From assembly GCF_048551375.1 (NCBI RefSeq), contig NZ_JBLYZJ010000004.1, positions 124,001-188,000 of the forward strand: a stretch of DNA of 64,000 nt. The letters run 5' to 3'. Position numbers and translations under genes: made by a program. The notes below the pieces were generated by a model. It made no database searches, was not told the origin of the DNA, and saw only the letters and a program-made list of their open reading frames with translations. Position 1 is the first letter of the stretch, and each line of letters starts with the position of its first letter. This document shows positions 32,391-41,252 of the stretch, piece after piece. Source of the stretch: Faucicola sp048551375. Lineage in GTDB: Bacteria; Pseudomonadota; Gammaproteobacteria; Pseudomonadales; Moraxellaceae.

Positions 32391-34139
32391 TTACAGTAAC
32401 CAATCAATCGGTAAGCCAGCAAATACTTTAATCCATAACGCATTTAGACGTGATATTCGGGGTTCTTTGGTTTTTGTTTGAAGCGTTGGGTTAGATTGTG
32501 AGGCAGAAGGACTGGGATACGTATGCCAATTCAGATGTTGGTTATCGGTGAGCGATAAGCGATAACTGATTTTTAACAAATCATCGTCAAAAGCTCGATG
32601 CACCGCATTCGCCAATACAGGGTCGGCAATCACCACACCAAGCTCGGTATTGATATTGGCAGAGCGTGGGTCAACATTATATGAGCCGATAAAGGTATAT
32701 TTATCATCCACCGCAAAGGCTTTGGTATGCAGGCTGGTATTGCCTGTATCACGGGTGAAATTCCGCTTCTTTTCCCTAAAGTCTGGATTAGCATCGGATT
32801 TTAATTCGTATAAATCAATCCCAGATTTGAGTAAAGCGGGTCTTGACTCACTATAACCTGCATGCACAATAGGCACATCCGTGGCATCAAATGAATTGGT
32901 CAAAATACGGATTTTCACCCCATCGTTTGCCAGTTGTTGCAACTGAGCCACGCCTAATGGACTGGGAACAAAATACGAGGAAATAATGCTAAATTCGTGT
33001 TTGGGCGTGCCTAATTTCGTGCGTAATTGGTTGACCAAACGGCTAGATTTGACATCTTGATTACGCAGTTTTTTGACATCATCGGCAAAAAAATAGATGG
33101 GTTGCCAACGAAAATTTACTTTTTTATGCAGTAACTTTTGGTCAATTACTGCACCATTAGTGACTCGGTACAGTTGCGAACTATTGACCAGTTGGCTACC
33201 GTAATTGGGAGCAAGTTTATTGAGTTGACGTAAAAACGCACTGCGGATGGGCGATACAGGCTCATTGGGGTCAATCGGCTTAACCAAATTTTCGATATCA
33301 TACGCCAATTCACTTTGCCAATATTGCTCAAAACTCGCCTCAACATCGCCCACCATCTTGCCTGCCAATAATACGTCAAGGTCGGCAAACTCGTTATCAG
33401 TATCGTTTCTCAAATACTCATCACCAATATTGCGACCGCCAATGATGGATAATTGATGGTCAAAGGTCATGCTTTTATTGTGCATGCGGTGTTGGTAACG
33501 TGGTAATGCCAACACAAAATTGGCAGGCGTGAACGAGCGAACCGCTTTGGGATTTATCAATCGCACTTGAATGTTGGGATGACTGGCAAATGCCAGTAGT
33601 TGTTGGTCAAGGGCAGGGTTGGTGTTCAAGTCATCGAGCAATAACCGTACCTTCACCCCACGATTGGCAGAGTCGTATAAATCCTTGAGTAATAACTGCC
33701 CAGAGGCATCGTTATGCCAAATATAATATTGAATATCAATGCTTTGGGTCGCCATTTGGCTCAAAATACTGCGTGAGGCAAACGCATCCGTGCTATCCAG
33801 TAGCGGATAATAACCTGATAACGTTTTTGGATTGGGATTATTGCTACGGCTGATACGCTCAATCAAATCAGTTTTTATCGGTTGGAAAATGGCTTTATTG
33901 CCAGTTAAATTGCCAGTTGAATTGTTAGCTAAATGGGCGTTAGCCGTTGCTGAATGAACAGTCGTCATCGGTTGGGCGTGGCTAAAACGAGGATTGGGCG
34001 GTAGGCTTTGACAGGCAGTCAACCACAGGGCTAAACATAGCAATATTAGGCTAACAGACAATCGTTTACCTTGAGCTTGCCGAAGGGTCGTGATTTGCCT
34101 TATTTGAAATAACCAAGGATAAAGGGAAAACGCTGTCAT
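32391..34139 (-). CDS. Phospholipase D/cardiolipin synthase-like lipoprotein
   Basis: A 582-residue PLD-superfamily enzyme anchored as a lipoprotein (signal LILLCLALWLTAC, lipidated C43). Two complete HKD motifs are present, H220-K222-D227 in MHNKSMTFDH and H471-K473-D478 in LHTKAFAVDDK, each followed by a GG/GS-N turn. This resembles ClsC/YmdC-type cardiolipin synthases, which use phosphatidylethanolamine and phosphatidylglycerol; a nuclease role is less likely. Oddly, residues about 18-25 (TTLRQAQGK) are encoded by a dispersed repeat (34062-34088) that lies between the start and the signal peptide, giving an unusually long N-region. Confidence 0.88.
   Translation of the reverse strand: MTAFSLYPWLFQIRQITTLRQAQGKRLSVSLILLCLALWLTACQSLPPNPRFSHAQPMTTVHSATANAHLANNSTGNLTGNKAIFQPIKTDLIERISRSNNPNPKTLSGYYPLLDSTDAFASRSILSQMATQSIDIQYYIWHNDASGQLLLKDLYDSANRGVKVRLLLDDLNTNPALDQQLLAFASHPNIQVRLINPKAVRSFTPANFVLALPRYQHRMHNKSMTFDHQLSIIGGRNIGDEYLRNDTDNEFADLDVLLAGKMVGDVEASFEQYWQSELAYDIENLVKPIDPNEPVSPIRSAFLRQLNKLAPNYGSQLVNSSQLYRVTNGAVIDQKLLHKKVNFRWQPIYFFADDVKKLRNQDVKSSRLVNQLRTKLGTPKHEFSIISSYFVPSPLGVAQLQQLANDGVKIRILTNSFDATDVPIVHAGYSESRPALLKSGIDLYELKSDANPDFREKKRNFTRDTGNTSLHTKAFAVDDKYTFIGSYNVDPRSANINTELGVVIADPVLANAVHRAFDDDLLKISYRLSLTDNQHLNWHTYPSPSASQSNPTLQTKTKEPRISRLNALWIKVFAGLPIDWLL
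34062..34088. repeat. Dispersed repeat inside a coding region
   Basis: CGTTTACCTTGAGCTTGCCG continues into AAGGGTCG and matches half of the inverted repeat at 5885-5956. Here it is translated as part of the N-terminus of the phospholipase D lipoprotein, keeping the frame open. Confidence 0.7.
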
Positions 34140-34212
34140 GCCTTGAAAGTCCGTGAAATGATTTTTATGTTTTAACGTCCAATTTTAGCATATTTTAGCC
34201 AAATTAAACCTA

Positions 34213-34416
34213 AGAACCTGTATTCACAACATCACGTTCATAAAGTTAAGCATAATTAATAGTTTTTTGTTTATACTTTTGCATGAAAAATGGCTAAATC
34301 TTGCTTTTCTGCGTTAAAAACCTGTCTGATAGAATGACTATCATCCAAGCTTTTGCCTTGAAAAGCTGGCGATTTATCACATTTTTCAACGCAAAGACGT
34401 TATGAATACAGGTTCT
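34213..34416. mobile_element. 204-bp MITE forming a long hairpin
   Basis: Perfect outer ends AGAACCTGTATTCA and TGAATACAGGTTCT extend to 18 bp with one mismatch (34213-34230 and 34399-34416). Inner arms also pair: GAAAAATGGCTAAATC and GCTTTTC on the left are mirrored on the right by GCTTTTG..GAAAAGC and CATTTTTCAACGC. No coding capacity. The structure is typical of a non-autonomous insertion-sequence derivative. It occupies most of the gap upstream of metZ. Confidence 0.75.
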
Positions 34417-34535
34417 AATATTTGGACTTTAAAAATAACCTTATGCCAATTTGGGTCAATCAAAACCCATGTCACTGTGTTATCATGGAGGGACTTATCA
34501 AATTTTTAGAAATAATAGCTTGTAGTAGGTAACCC

Positions 34536-35774
34536 ATGCCCCAATTCGACCCCAATTTTACCAATGATTATCTTGACCTTACCCAAGGCTACACCGACCA
34601 AACCCTTGCCGTGCGTGCAGGCTACCACCGCACTGATGAGGGCGAGCATAACGAGGCGATTTTTGCCACCAGTTCCTACGTTTATAAAAATGCCAAAGAC
34701 GCTGCCGACCACTTTAACGGCACGACTTTTGGCAATGTGTATTCTCGCCATACCAACCCTACTGTGCGAGCGTTTGAAAGACGGCTTGCGGTGCTAGAAG
34801 GTGGTGAGCGTTGCGTGGCGACTGCCTCTGGTATGGGGGCGATTTTGACCATGTGTTTGGCATTTCTTAAGGCAGGCGACCATCTGCTCTGTGCCAAACA
34901 GCTTTTTGGCTCATCGGTAGCGTTGTTTGATACTTATTTTAAACCACTGGGTATTGAAGTCAGCTATGTCGATTGTTTTGATAACACGGCGTGGCAAAAT
35001 GCCATTCAGACGAATACTAAAGTTTTATATTGTGAAAGTCCAAGCAATCCATTGGCTCAATTAGCAGATATTAGCTTTTTGGCACAGCTTGCCCATCAGC
35101 ATGGGGCGTTGTTGGCAGTGGATAACTGCTTTGCCACCCCTGCGATTCAAAAGCCGTTGACATTGGGGGCGGATATCGTGATTCATTCCGCCAGTAAATA
35201 CATTGACGGACAAGGGCGGATGTTGGGCGGTGCGTTGGTCGGCAACAATGAATTGATGGAAAAAGCCTTTACCGTGATTCGCACAGGGGGCATTAGCCTA
35301 TCGCCATTTAATGCGTGGGTGCTACTAAAAGGGCTAGAAACCTTGAGCCTACGTATGAAAGCCCATTGCGAAAATGCCAATCAAGTCGCCGAATTTTTGG
35401 CAAATCATCCAAAAGTTAGGCGAGTGTATTTTTCGGGTTTGGCGGATAATCCGCAACATGAGCTTGCAAAACGCCAACATACCGACCTCAAAAATGTACA
35501 AGGCGGAAGTTTTGGGGCGATTATCGGCTTTGAAGTTGCCAATCAAGCCGAGGCATGGCACGTTATTGACAATACTCGGCTGATTTCGATTACTAATAAC
35601 TTAGGCGATGCCAAAAGCACGATTACCCACCCAGCCACGACCACGCATTTTCGCATGACGGCAGAGGCGAGGGCAGAGGCAGGTGTCAATGATGGCTTGA
35701 TTCGGTTGTCGGTGGGGCTAGAAGATGTTGATGACATCATCAATGATTTAAAAAATGGGTTGGATAGTTTATAA
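34536..35774 (+). CDS. metZ: O-succinylhomoserine sulfhydrylase
   Basis: A PLP enzyme of the Cys/Met gamma-family that makes homocysteine directly from O-succinylhomoserine and sulfide. The 412 residues match Pseudomonas MetZ (403). It shows the N-terminal TLAVRAGYHRTDEGEHNEAI, VYSRHTNPTVRAFERRLA, the PLP aspartate in LLAVDNCFATP, the Schiff-base lysine in HSASKYIDGQGR and the C-terminal IRLSVGLEDVDD. The family includes MetB, MetC and MetY, but the HRTDEGEHNEAI start and GQGRMLGGA favour MetZ. No Met-linked riboswitch was seen upstream; the leader is short after a MITE. Confidence 0.9.
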   Translation: MPQFDPNFTNDYLDLTQGYTDQTLAVRAGYHRTDEGEHNEAIFATSSYVYKNAKDAADHFNGTTFGNVYSRHTNPTVRAFERRLAVLEGGERCVATASGMGAILTMCLAFLKAGDHLLCAKQLFGSSVALFDTYFKPLGIEVSYVDCFDNTAWQNAIQTNTKVLYCESPSNPLAQLADISFLAQLAHQHGALLAVDNCFATPAIQKPLTLGADIVIHSASKYIDGQGRMLGGALVGNNELMEKAFTVIRTGGISLSPFNAWVLLKGLETLSLRMKAHCENANQVAEFLANHPKVRRVYFSGLADNPQHELAKRQHTDLKNVQGGSFGAIIGFEVANQAEAWHVIDNTRLISITNNLGDAKSTITHPATTTHFRMTAEARAEAGVNDGLIRLSVGLEDVDDIINDLKNGLDSL

Positions 35775-35807
35775 TAAACTGACGTTAAACTTAAAAAAGG
35801 AAAAAAC

Positions 35808-36137
35808 ATGAACATTCAAGCCCTCATGCAACAAGCCCAAATGATGCAAAAACAAGTCGAACAAAATGTCGAAAAAACCAAAAAAGACTTGGCAAATAAA
35901 GAAGTGTATGCCGAAGCAGGTAATGGCTTGGTAAAAGTTACCATGTCTGGTCGCCGTGTGGTCAAACGTATCTCAATCGACCCATCACTACTACAAGACG
36001 AAGCTGATATGGTCGAAGACTTAATCGCTGCCGCTGTCAATGATGCCGTGCGTCAAGCCGATGAACTATACGAAACTGAAATGGCAAAATCAACCAGTGG
36101 CATGGGCTTACCACCAAGCATGCAAGGCTTGTTCTAA
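35808..36137 (+). CDS. ybaB: YbaB/EbfC nucleoid-associated protein
   Basis: A small DNA-binding protein of 109 residues that binds as a dimer in the nucleoid. Family features are a helical N-terminus (MQQAQMMQKQVEQNVEKTK), the beta segment GLVKVTMSGRRVVKRISIDP, and the tail GMGLPPSMQGLF. The gene order ybaB-recR is conserved in gammaproteobacteria, normally behind dnaX. Here dnaX is replaced by metZ, 33 bp upstream, so ybaB may ride on the metZ transcript. An AAAAAAGGAAAAAAC ribosome site is present. Confidence 0.94.
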   Translation: MNIQALMQQAQMMQKQVEQNVEKTKKDLANKEVYAEAGNGLVKVTMSGRRVVKRISIDPSLLQDEADMVEDLIAAAVNDAVRQADELYETEMAKSTSGMGLPPSMQGLF

Positions 36138-36178
36138 GCGTTGAAAGGTTGATTCTAGTCTTACCATAACCCATTTTG

Positions 36179-36201
36179 GTAGGGGCGTATTGCATACGCC
36201 C
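36179..36201. repeat. Core of the GTAGGGGCGTATTGCATACGCCC repeat
   Basis: A perfect core palindrome between ybaB and recR with little of the flanking ends. An open frame extending recR upstream to 36176 is created by this repeat. Confidence 0.65.
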
Positions 36202-36250
36202 TTATTTTTATGTGAAAAACAGTTTTTATGTGCAAAATAGAGCCACCACC

Positions 36251-36859
36251 ATGCTGACCCCAAAATTTGACGAATTGGTCAAACAACTCAAAGTCCTACC
36301 CAGTGTCGGCAACAAAACCGCCCAACGTATGGCACTGCATCTACTCACCTACAAACGCCAACAAGGGCAACAACTTGCCGAAGCCTTGATGACGGCGATG
36401 CTTGAGATTAAGCAATGCCAAATCTGCCGAGGATTATCGGATGATGATATCTGCCCGATTTGTAGCGACCCACGCCGTAATGATAGCGTGCTGTGCATTG
36501 TCGAAACCGCTTCGGATATGATGGCGATTGAGCAGACTGCCAGTTTTAATGGTAAATATTTTGTGCTAGGTGGACATCTGTCGCCGATTGATGGGATTGG
36601 GGCGGAGCAGTTGGGCATTGGGCAATTGGTGGGGCTGTTAAAGCGTCATCACGAGGCAGGCGAGCCTGTGGCAGAGGTGATTTTGGCGACTTCGACCACG
36701 GTTGAGGGGCAGACCACGGCTCATTTTGTCAGTGAGGCAGTCAAGCCGTATGTGGGGAGTATCACTCGGATTGCTCAAGGGATACCGATGGGGGGCGAGA
36801 TTGAGTATCTTGATAGCATGACGTTGGGGCAAGCTTTGCAAAATCGTGGACGACTGTAA
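36251..36859 (+). CDS. recR: Recombination mediator RecR
   Basis: Acts with RecF and RecO to load RecA on gaps during DNA repair. From the ATG at 36251 it has 202 residues (E. coli RecR 201). Order of domains: helix-hairpin-helix (LKVLPSVGNKTAQRMA), a four-Cys zinc finger (CQICRGLSDDDICPIC) and a Toprim domain (LCIVETASDMMAIE, GHLSPIDGIG). The C-terminal block reads ITRIAQGIPMGGEIEYLD. A frame open further upstream to 36176 runs through a repeat and is not used. Confidence 0.95.
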   Translation: MLTPKFDELVKQLKVLPSVGNKTAQRMALHLLTYKRQQGQQLAEALMTAMLEIKQCQICRGLSDDDICPICSDPRRNDSVLCIVETASDMMAIEQTASFNGKYFVLGGHLSPIDGIGAEQLGIGQLVGLLKRHHEAGEPVAEVILATSTTVEGQTTAHFVSEAVKPYVGSITRIAQGIPMGGEIEYLDSMTLGQALQNRGRL

Positions 36860-36862
36860 TTT

Positions 36863-37783
36863 TTACAATTCTTTTATAAGTAGATGATGTGTAGGGTATT
36901 TTGTACCTTTTAAAAATTCTATGAAAGCCTTCACCACAGCCGATTGATGACGGTGTGACAGATATAACGCATAAGTGGTATAAATATCCACTGATGGAAA
37001 ATCCGCCAAAATCGGCACAACTTCACCTTTTTCAATCAAATCTTTGGCGGTATATGCTGAAATAAAACATACCGCTCGCCCTGTTTTAGCAAGATGCAAA
37101 ATCGCTGAATTATCATTGGATAACAACACGCATGGCACATCCAGCGACTGGTTTTTACCCTGCTTATTTTGCCATGTAAAACCAATGCTTTTTTGCCCCA
37201 AACGTCCAAAACTGGCACAAGGCATGGTCAGTAAATCTTGCGGGGTTTTGGGTTCACCAAACTTTGCCACAAAGTTTGTGCTTGCCACCCACGCCCCACC
37301 CATCGCCATCAAAGGCATGGCAATGACATTATCCGTCTGCAAATCCCCTGTACGAAACGCAATATCAATCCCATCTGCTACCAAATCCACCACACGCTCG
37401 GTGGCTTGTACATAGACTTGTACATCTGGGAATTGATTTTGAAACGCTGTCAGCAAATTCCAAATATGGTCAGCCCCAATGATGGTCGAAATCCGCAAAA
37501 CACCGTTTAACGTCTGTTTATCGGTTTGCAAATTACGCTCAGTATGGAGTAGATTATCAATATCCAAATATACTTGCTCATAAAACTGTTGCCCTTGGGC
37601 GGTGGGTTTTACCCCTGTTTTGTGGCGGTCGAACAGTTGGATATTTAAGGATTGTTCCAAGAGTTTGATTTGTCGACTGATAGTGGCAATCGGTACATTT
37701 AGCTCATTGCTCGCCTTTGATAAACTGCCTGCTTGCACGGTGGCGACAAATAAGCGGACGGCGTTTAAGTCCATATTTGACAT
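36863..37783 (-). CDS. LysR-family transcriptional regulator
   Basis: A 306-residue regulator with an N-terminal winged helix-turn-helix (about 4-63: LNAVRLFVATVQAGSLSKAS, IATISRQIKLLE) and a periplasmic-binding-protein-like effector domain after residue 90. The LFDRHKTGVKPT segment closes the DNA-binding domain. An alternative start three codons later (MDLNAVR) is equally good. It is divergent from an NmrA/QorB-type reductase gene with a 106-bp shared control region, the usual arrangement for a LysR regulator and its target. The effector is unknown. Convergent with recR, 3 bp apart. Confidence 0.93.
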   Translation of the reverse strand: MSNMDLNAVRLFVATVQAGSLSKASNELNVPIATISRQIKLLEQSLNIQLFDRHKTGVKPTAQGQQFYEQVYLDIDNLLHTERNLQTDKQTLNGVLRISTIIGADHIWNLLTAFQNQFPDVQVYVQATERVVDLVADGIDIAFRTGDLQTDNVIAMPLMAMGGAWVASTNFVAKFGEPKTPQDLLTMPCASFGRLGQKSIGFTWQNKQGKNQSLDVPCVLLSNDNSAILHLAKTGRAVCFISAYTAKDLIEKGEVVPILADFPSVDIYTTYALYLSHRHQSAVVKAFIEFLKGTKYPTHHLLIKEL

Positions 37784-37794
37784 TTATGATTCTC

Positions 37795-37809
37795 ATATTT
37801 GGAAAATAT
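37795..37809. promoter_or_regulatory. Candidate LysR operator
   Basis: ATATTT-N3-AAATAT is a perfect dyad in the 106-bp divergent region, 14-26 bp before the regulator gene. LysR proteins bind short AT-rich dyads containing T-N11-A, so this is a reasonable site. A TATAAAAT sequence near 37849-37856 could be the -10 of the reductase gene. Confidence 0.35.
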
Positions 37810-37889
37810 ATTCCCATTTTACGCTATTAATTTTTATTTTTCAAAGGTATAAAATAGCTTCATCATTTAAACAAACAAGGTAATTAATT

Positions 37890-38741
37890 ATGAACATCAT
37901 GGTAACAGGTGCAAACGGCGGTTACGGCAAATTGGCATTACAACATTTGTTAAAACTTGCCCCCAAAGAAGTCAAATTATTCGCATTGGTGCGTAAAGAA
38001 GAATATGCGAGCCAGTGGCGTGAACAAGGCGTGGAAGTTCGTATTGGTGATTATGCCGATTTCGATTCAATGGTAAAAACCTTGCAAGGCATTGACCGCT
38101 TATTGTTCGTGTCCGTACCGACACCGAATGTTCAACAAAACGTGGTCGAATCTGCCAAAATCAATGGCGTAAAATTCATCGCTTACACCAGTATTTTTGG
38201 CGTGGACGGTGAAAAAGGTGGGCTAGAAATCAATCATAAACAAACCGAACAATGGATTAAAGCGTCAGGCATTGCCCATACTTTTTTACGCAATAACTGG
38301 TATTTTGAAGTGCATGAAGAATTGGCAAAACTCGCCCATAGAACTGGCAAGTTGTACCATTACGCAGGCGATAAGCTGATTTCTGGGGCGTTAAAAACCG
38401 ATTATGCCGAAGTTGGGGCAAAGGTGATTTTGGGCGAATCTAACCGTGAAATCATCAATTTAACAGGTAAGCCTTATACTTATGCCGAATTTGGTCAAGC
38501 ATTAAGCGAAGTCTATAATCAACCGCTTGATATTCAAACCATGAGCCGTGAAGCGGTGGAACAATGGCTTGATGATGAACAAGTACAAGGTTTGCCACGC
38601 TTTATTGTGACGACTTATCAAAACATTACAGCTAAAGGAAATAATGGCGAAGATGAGGCTGAACCTGCTGAATTTGAAGAAATTTTGGGTCGGAAATTGC
38701 CGAGTTTGGCGGATGCGATGCGTCAAGTTTTGCTTGGGTGA
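37890..38741 (+). CDS. NmrA/QorB-like NAD(P)-binding reductase
   Basis: A 283-residue atypical short-chain dehydrogenase. The Rossmann motif is IMVTGANGGYGKLAL at the very N-terminus. Further NmrA-like features are VRKEEYASQW, RIGDYADFDSM, LLFVSVPTPN, and FLRNNWYFEVHEEL. It resembles QorB, an NADPH:quinone reductase, and related azoreductase or sensor proteins. The divergent LysR gene probably controls it. The Tyr-x3-Lys catalytic pair of classical SDRs is absent, as expected for this group. Substrate is not determined. Confidence 0.85.
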   Translation: MNIMVTGANGGYGKLALQHLLKLAPKEVKLFALVRKEEYASQWREQGVEVRIGDYADFDSMVKTLQGIDRLLFVSVPTPNVQQNVVESAKINGVKFIAYTSIFGVDGEKGGLEINHKQTEQWIKASGIAHTFLRNNWYFEVHEELAKLAHRTGKLYHYAGDKLISGALKTDYAEVGAKVILGESNREIINLTGKPYTYAEFGQALSEVYNQPLDIQTMSREAVEQWLDDEQVQGLPRFIVTTYQNITAKGNNGEDEAEPAEFEEILGRKLPSLADAMRQVLLG

Positions 38742-38921
38742 TAAGTGATTGTTTTAGATGTCGTTTGCCAACATGAAGGTAAAACGGCATTTTTTTATGT
38801 TAAGTTTTTCTCAGTCTTGAAACCTAGCCATTCTATATAATGCGTAAGTCCTAAATAAGTAAAAATGCGTGTAACATTTCCAAATTTGACATACAATAAA
38901 CAAAAAAATTTTGGAAATAAA

Positions 38922-40121
38922 ATGCTCACCCAACAACCCTTATCACCGCCCCAATTACAAGCCCTCAAAGATTTACCTGTCAAATGGGTCAAAACCCAAG
39001 ACGATTTATTCGCCTTATTGGACGAAATCGAAAGCGTTGACACCATCACCCTTGATACCGAGTTTATTAAACGAGATACCTTTTTTCCCATTCTCGCCCT
39101 TATCCAAATCAACACAGGCAACGCCATCTACTTACTTGATGCACCCAAACTCTACCTTGAGGAATTTTGGGAAGTCATCGCCGATGTACCAATGATGGTG
39201 CTACACGCCTGCGGTGAGGATTTGGGGATTTATTATTTACTATCAAACCTGCCTGCCTTGACCAATGTCTTTGACACCCAAATCGGCTTAGGGTTTTTGA
39301 CAGGTGAGGGGTCGCTTGGCTACCAAAAATCGCTCAATCAAACCCTTGATATTCATGTCGATAAAGGCGAAAGTCAATCCGACTGGTTACAACGCCCCTT
39401 GACCCACGAGCAAGAGCAATACGCCATTGATGATGTGCGGTATTTACTACCCATGTTTGATGAAATCAAACGCCAGTTACAAGCCCAAAATCTTTGGGAG
39501 TTGGCGGTGGAAGATTGCCAAAGCTATACCCAAGAGCTGTATGCCCATTTTGTCACACCTGATGATGAACAATATCTGAATGTGGCGGATTTTCGGGATA
39601 CGCCAGAGCAGTTAGCCATGTTGCAGGTGCTGTGTGAATGGCGTGAGCAGTTGGCAAAGTCGATTAATCGCCCACGCACGCAGATTTTGCGTCCGCAAGC
39701 CTTGCGTGAGATTATCGAAAAACCACCACATAGCATGAAGCAACTGGGTTTTACCTCGACCAAGCCCAATGTCATTCGGATGTATGGGCAAGAGATTTTA
39801 AGCCTAATTGATGGGGTGCGAAAAGCCGAGCCAAGCAGTTATCCGCCTGTGTTGCCGTTACCGTATCGTAGCCTATCCGATTCGGTGCAAAATCAGCTAC
39901 AACAAGCGACCAATGCCAAAGCGGAAATATTGGGCATTGGCGAAAATATTTTAATCCGTAAAAAATGGCTGTCCGAGCTGTATGCCTATAGCCTTGATAA
40001 TGCGTATCCATTACCAAAGTATCTGATGGGCTGGCGGTATGAATGGGTCGTGGCAGAGCTTGTGCCGATTTTGGTGCAAGTGATTGATAAAAACCAAGAA
40101 ATCAGTGAAGATGAGTCATAG
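38922..40121 (+). CDS. rnd: Ribonuclease D
   Basis: A 3'-5' exoribonuclease that trims tRNA precursors. The ATG at 38922 (MLTQQPLSPPQLQ) is preferred to one at 38865, which lacks a ribosome site. It gives 399 residues (E. coli RNase D 375). DEDDy motifs are visible: D-T-E-F in TITLDTEFIKRDTFFP, LHACGEDLGIYY, FDTQIGLGFL and the YAIDDVRYLLPM tyrosine motif. The C-terminal HRDC repeat region follows (LREIIEKPPHSMKQLG). Stand-alone gene. Confidence 0.93.
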   Translation: MLTQQPLSPPQLQALKDLPVKWVKTQDDLFALLDEIESVDTITLDTEFIKRDTFFPILALIQINTGNAIYLLDAPKLYLEEFWEVIADVPMMVLHACGEDLGIYYLLSNLPALTNVFDTQIGLGFLTGEGSLGYQKSLNQTLDIHVDKGESQSDWLQRPLTHEQEQYAIDDVRYLLPMFDEIKRQLQAQNLWELAVEDCQSYTQELYAHFVTPDDEQYLNVADFRDTPEQLAMLQVLCEWREQLAKSINRPRTQILRPQALREIIEKPPHSMKQLGFTSTKPNVIRMYGQEILSLIDGVRKAEPSSYPPVLPLPYRSLSDSVQNQLQQATNAKAEILGIGENILIRKKWLSELYAYSLDNAYPLPKYLMGWRYEWVVAELVPILVQVIDKNQEISEDES

Positions 40122-40148
40122 AGCCATTAGACATCTTGCCAAACTATT

Positions 40149-40274
40149 TTAGGACTTACGCATTTAACCAAATCGTAGGTTGGGTAGAGCTTGCGATACC
40201 CAACAATTTCAATGGTTTATGTTGGGTGTCATGCTTCCACCCAACCTACAAATGGCATTTTTGCGTAAGTCCTA
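40149..40274. mobile_element. 126-bp palindromic element with TAGGACTTACGCA ends
   Basis: The ends TAGGACTTACGCA (40149-40161) and TGCGTAAGTCCTA (40262-40274) are perfect 13-bp inverted repeats. Inside, GTAGGTTGGGTAGAGCTTGC and a reversed CACCCAACCTAC form a second hairpin. A second copy with a lost left end is at 46102-46201, and isolated ends occur at 13805 and 38841. It looks like a small non-autonomous mobile element. Confidence 0.75.
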
Positions 40275-40283
40275 TATTTAATA

Positions 40284-40310
40284 GCGTGGGGTAGCCAAGC
40301 GTTACCCACG
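40284..40310. repeat. GTGGGTA/TACCCAC palindrome
   Basis: GCGTGGGGTAGCCAAGCGTT runs into ACCCACG, forming a hairpin. It is the same family as 45990-46015 but reversed; both are flanked by GATATATTG. Confidence 0.6.
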
Positions 40311-40393
40311 ATATATTGCGTGAAAAACTAGATATGGAAAGCGTTTTACTATATCATTTTAATAATCTTCTTATTTCAAATGAGCCGATAGCC

Positions 40394-40939
40394 ATGTCAT
40401 TGACCCCAGCGACTCCTACTGACCAACCCCATACCCATGCGACTTATACCAAAATTCTGTACCCCGGTACATTTGACCCCATCACTCGTGGACATTTGGA
40501 TTTAATCAAACGTGCGTGCCGATTATTTGATGAAGTCGTGGTGGCGGTGGCACTTGGGCATCATAAAAAACCCTTATTTACGTTAGAAGAACGCATTCAT
40601 TTGGTCGAGGCATCGACTCAAGCTCAAGGCTTGACGAATTTGACAGTGATAGGTTTTGAGGGATTATTGGTAGATTTGGCAAAAACCCATCAAGCCACAG
40701 GCGTGTTACGTGGCTTGCGTGCGATGTCCGATTTTGAGTATGAATTTCAGCTTGCCAATATTAATCGAGAGCTTGACCCCAATTTTGAAGCGGTATTTTT
40801 GACCCCTTCACAACAATACTCATTTATTTCATCGACTTTAGTCCGAGAAATTGCCAAGCTTGATGGTGATGTGACCAAGTTTGTACCGCATTGTGTGTTA
40901 GAAGCATTTGAGCAAAAACGCCAAAATGGTTGGCAATAA
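40394..40939 (+). CDS. coaD: Phosphopantetheine adenylyltransferase
   Basis: The fourth step of coenzyme A synthesis: adenylates 4'-phosphopantetheine. The nucleotidyl-transferase motif is LYPGTFDPITRGHLDLI (T-x-x-H-like GH), and ISSTLVREIA is the late ATP-binding motif. The ATG at 40394 gives 181 residues, about 20 more than the E. coli enzyme because of a Thr/Pro/His-rich N-terminal extension (SLTPATPTDQPHTHAT). A further upstream frame to 40316 is not supported. YfhL ferredoxin follows after 36 bp, an order shared with Pseudomonas. Confidence 0.95.
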   Translation: MSLTPATPTDQPHTHATYTKILYPGTFDPITRGHLDLIKRACRLFDEVVVAVALGHHKKPLFTLEERIHLVEASTQAQGLTNLTVIGFEGLLVDLAKTHQATGVLRGLRAMSDFEYEFQLANINRELDPNFEAVFLTPSQQYSFISSTLVREIAKLDGDVTKFVPHCVLEAFEQKRQNGWQ

Positions 40940-40975
40940 GTGGTAAAATAGGTTTTTTTGACTTGTTAAAATATT

Positions 40976-41233
40976 ATGGCATTAAAAATTACTGACGAAT
41001 GTATCAATTGCGATGTGTGCGAGCCGTTGTGTCCCAATGAGGCGATTTATGTGGGTGAGTTGATTTATGAAATTGACCCCAGTTTATGCACGGAATGCGT
41101 GGGGCATTTTGATGAACCGCAATGTTCGCTATTTTGCCCTGTGCCTGATTGTATTCCCAAAGACCCCAATCATGCCGAAACACAAGATGAATTGATGGCG
41201 AAGTTTGAGCGGTTAATAGGTAAGCAAAACTAA
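40976..41233 (+). CDS. yfhL: YfhL-type 2[4Fe-4S] ferredoxin
   Basis: A small electron carrier of 85 residues. Two clusters are bound by ITDECINCDVCEPLCPNEAI and by PSLCTECVGHFDEPQCSLFC; the second has the long insert between Cys residues that marks the YfhL/Alvin subgroup. The start is directly after TTAAAATATT with little ribosome site. Co-location with coaD is conserved. Physiological partner is not known. Confidence 0.93.
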   Translation: MALKITDECINCDVCEPLCPNEAIYVGELIYEIDPSLCTECVGHFDEPQCSLFCPVPDCIPKDPNHAETQDELMAKFERLIGKQN

Positions 41234-41252
41234 GACTAAGTGGATAAAACTA

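Noticed and set aside
34417..34535. SAM-type riboswitch before metZ
   Set aside because: The leader between the MITE and metZ is short and shows no conserved riboswitch core that I can recognise.
36176..36250. 25-codon extension of recR
   Set aside because: Created by the GTAGGGGCGTATTGC repeat; the ATG at 36251 gives the standard RecR N-terminus.
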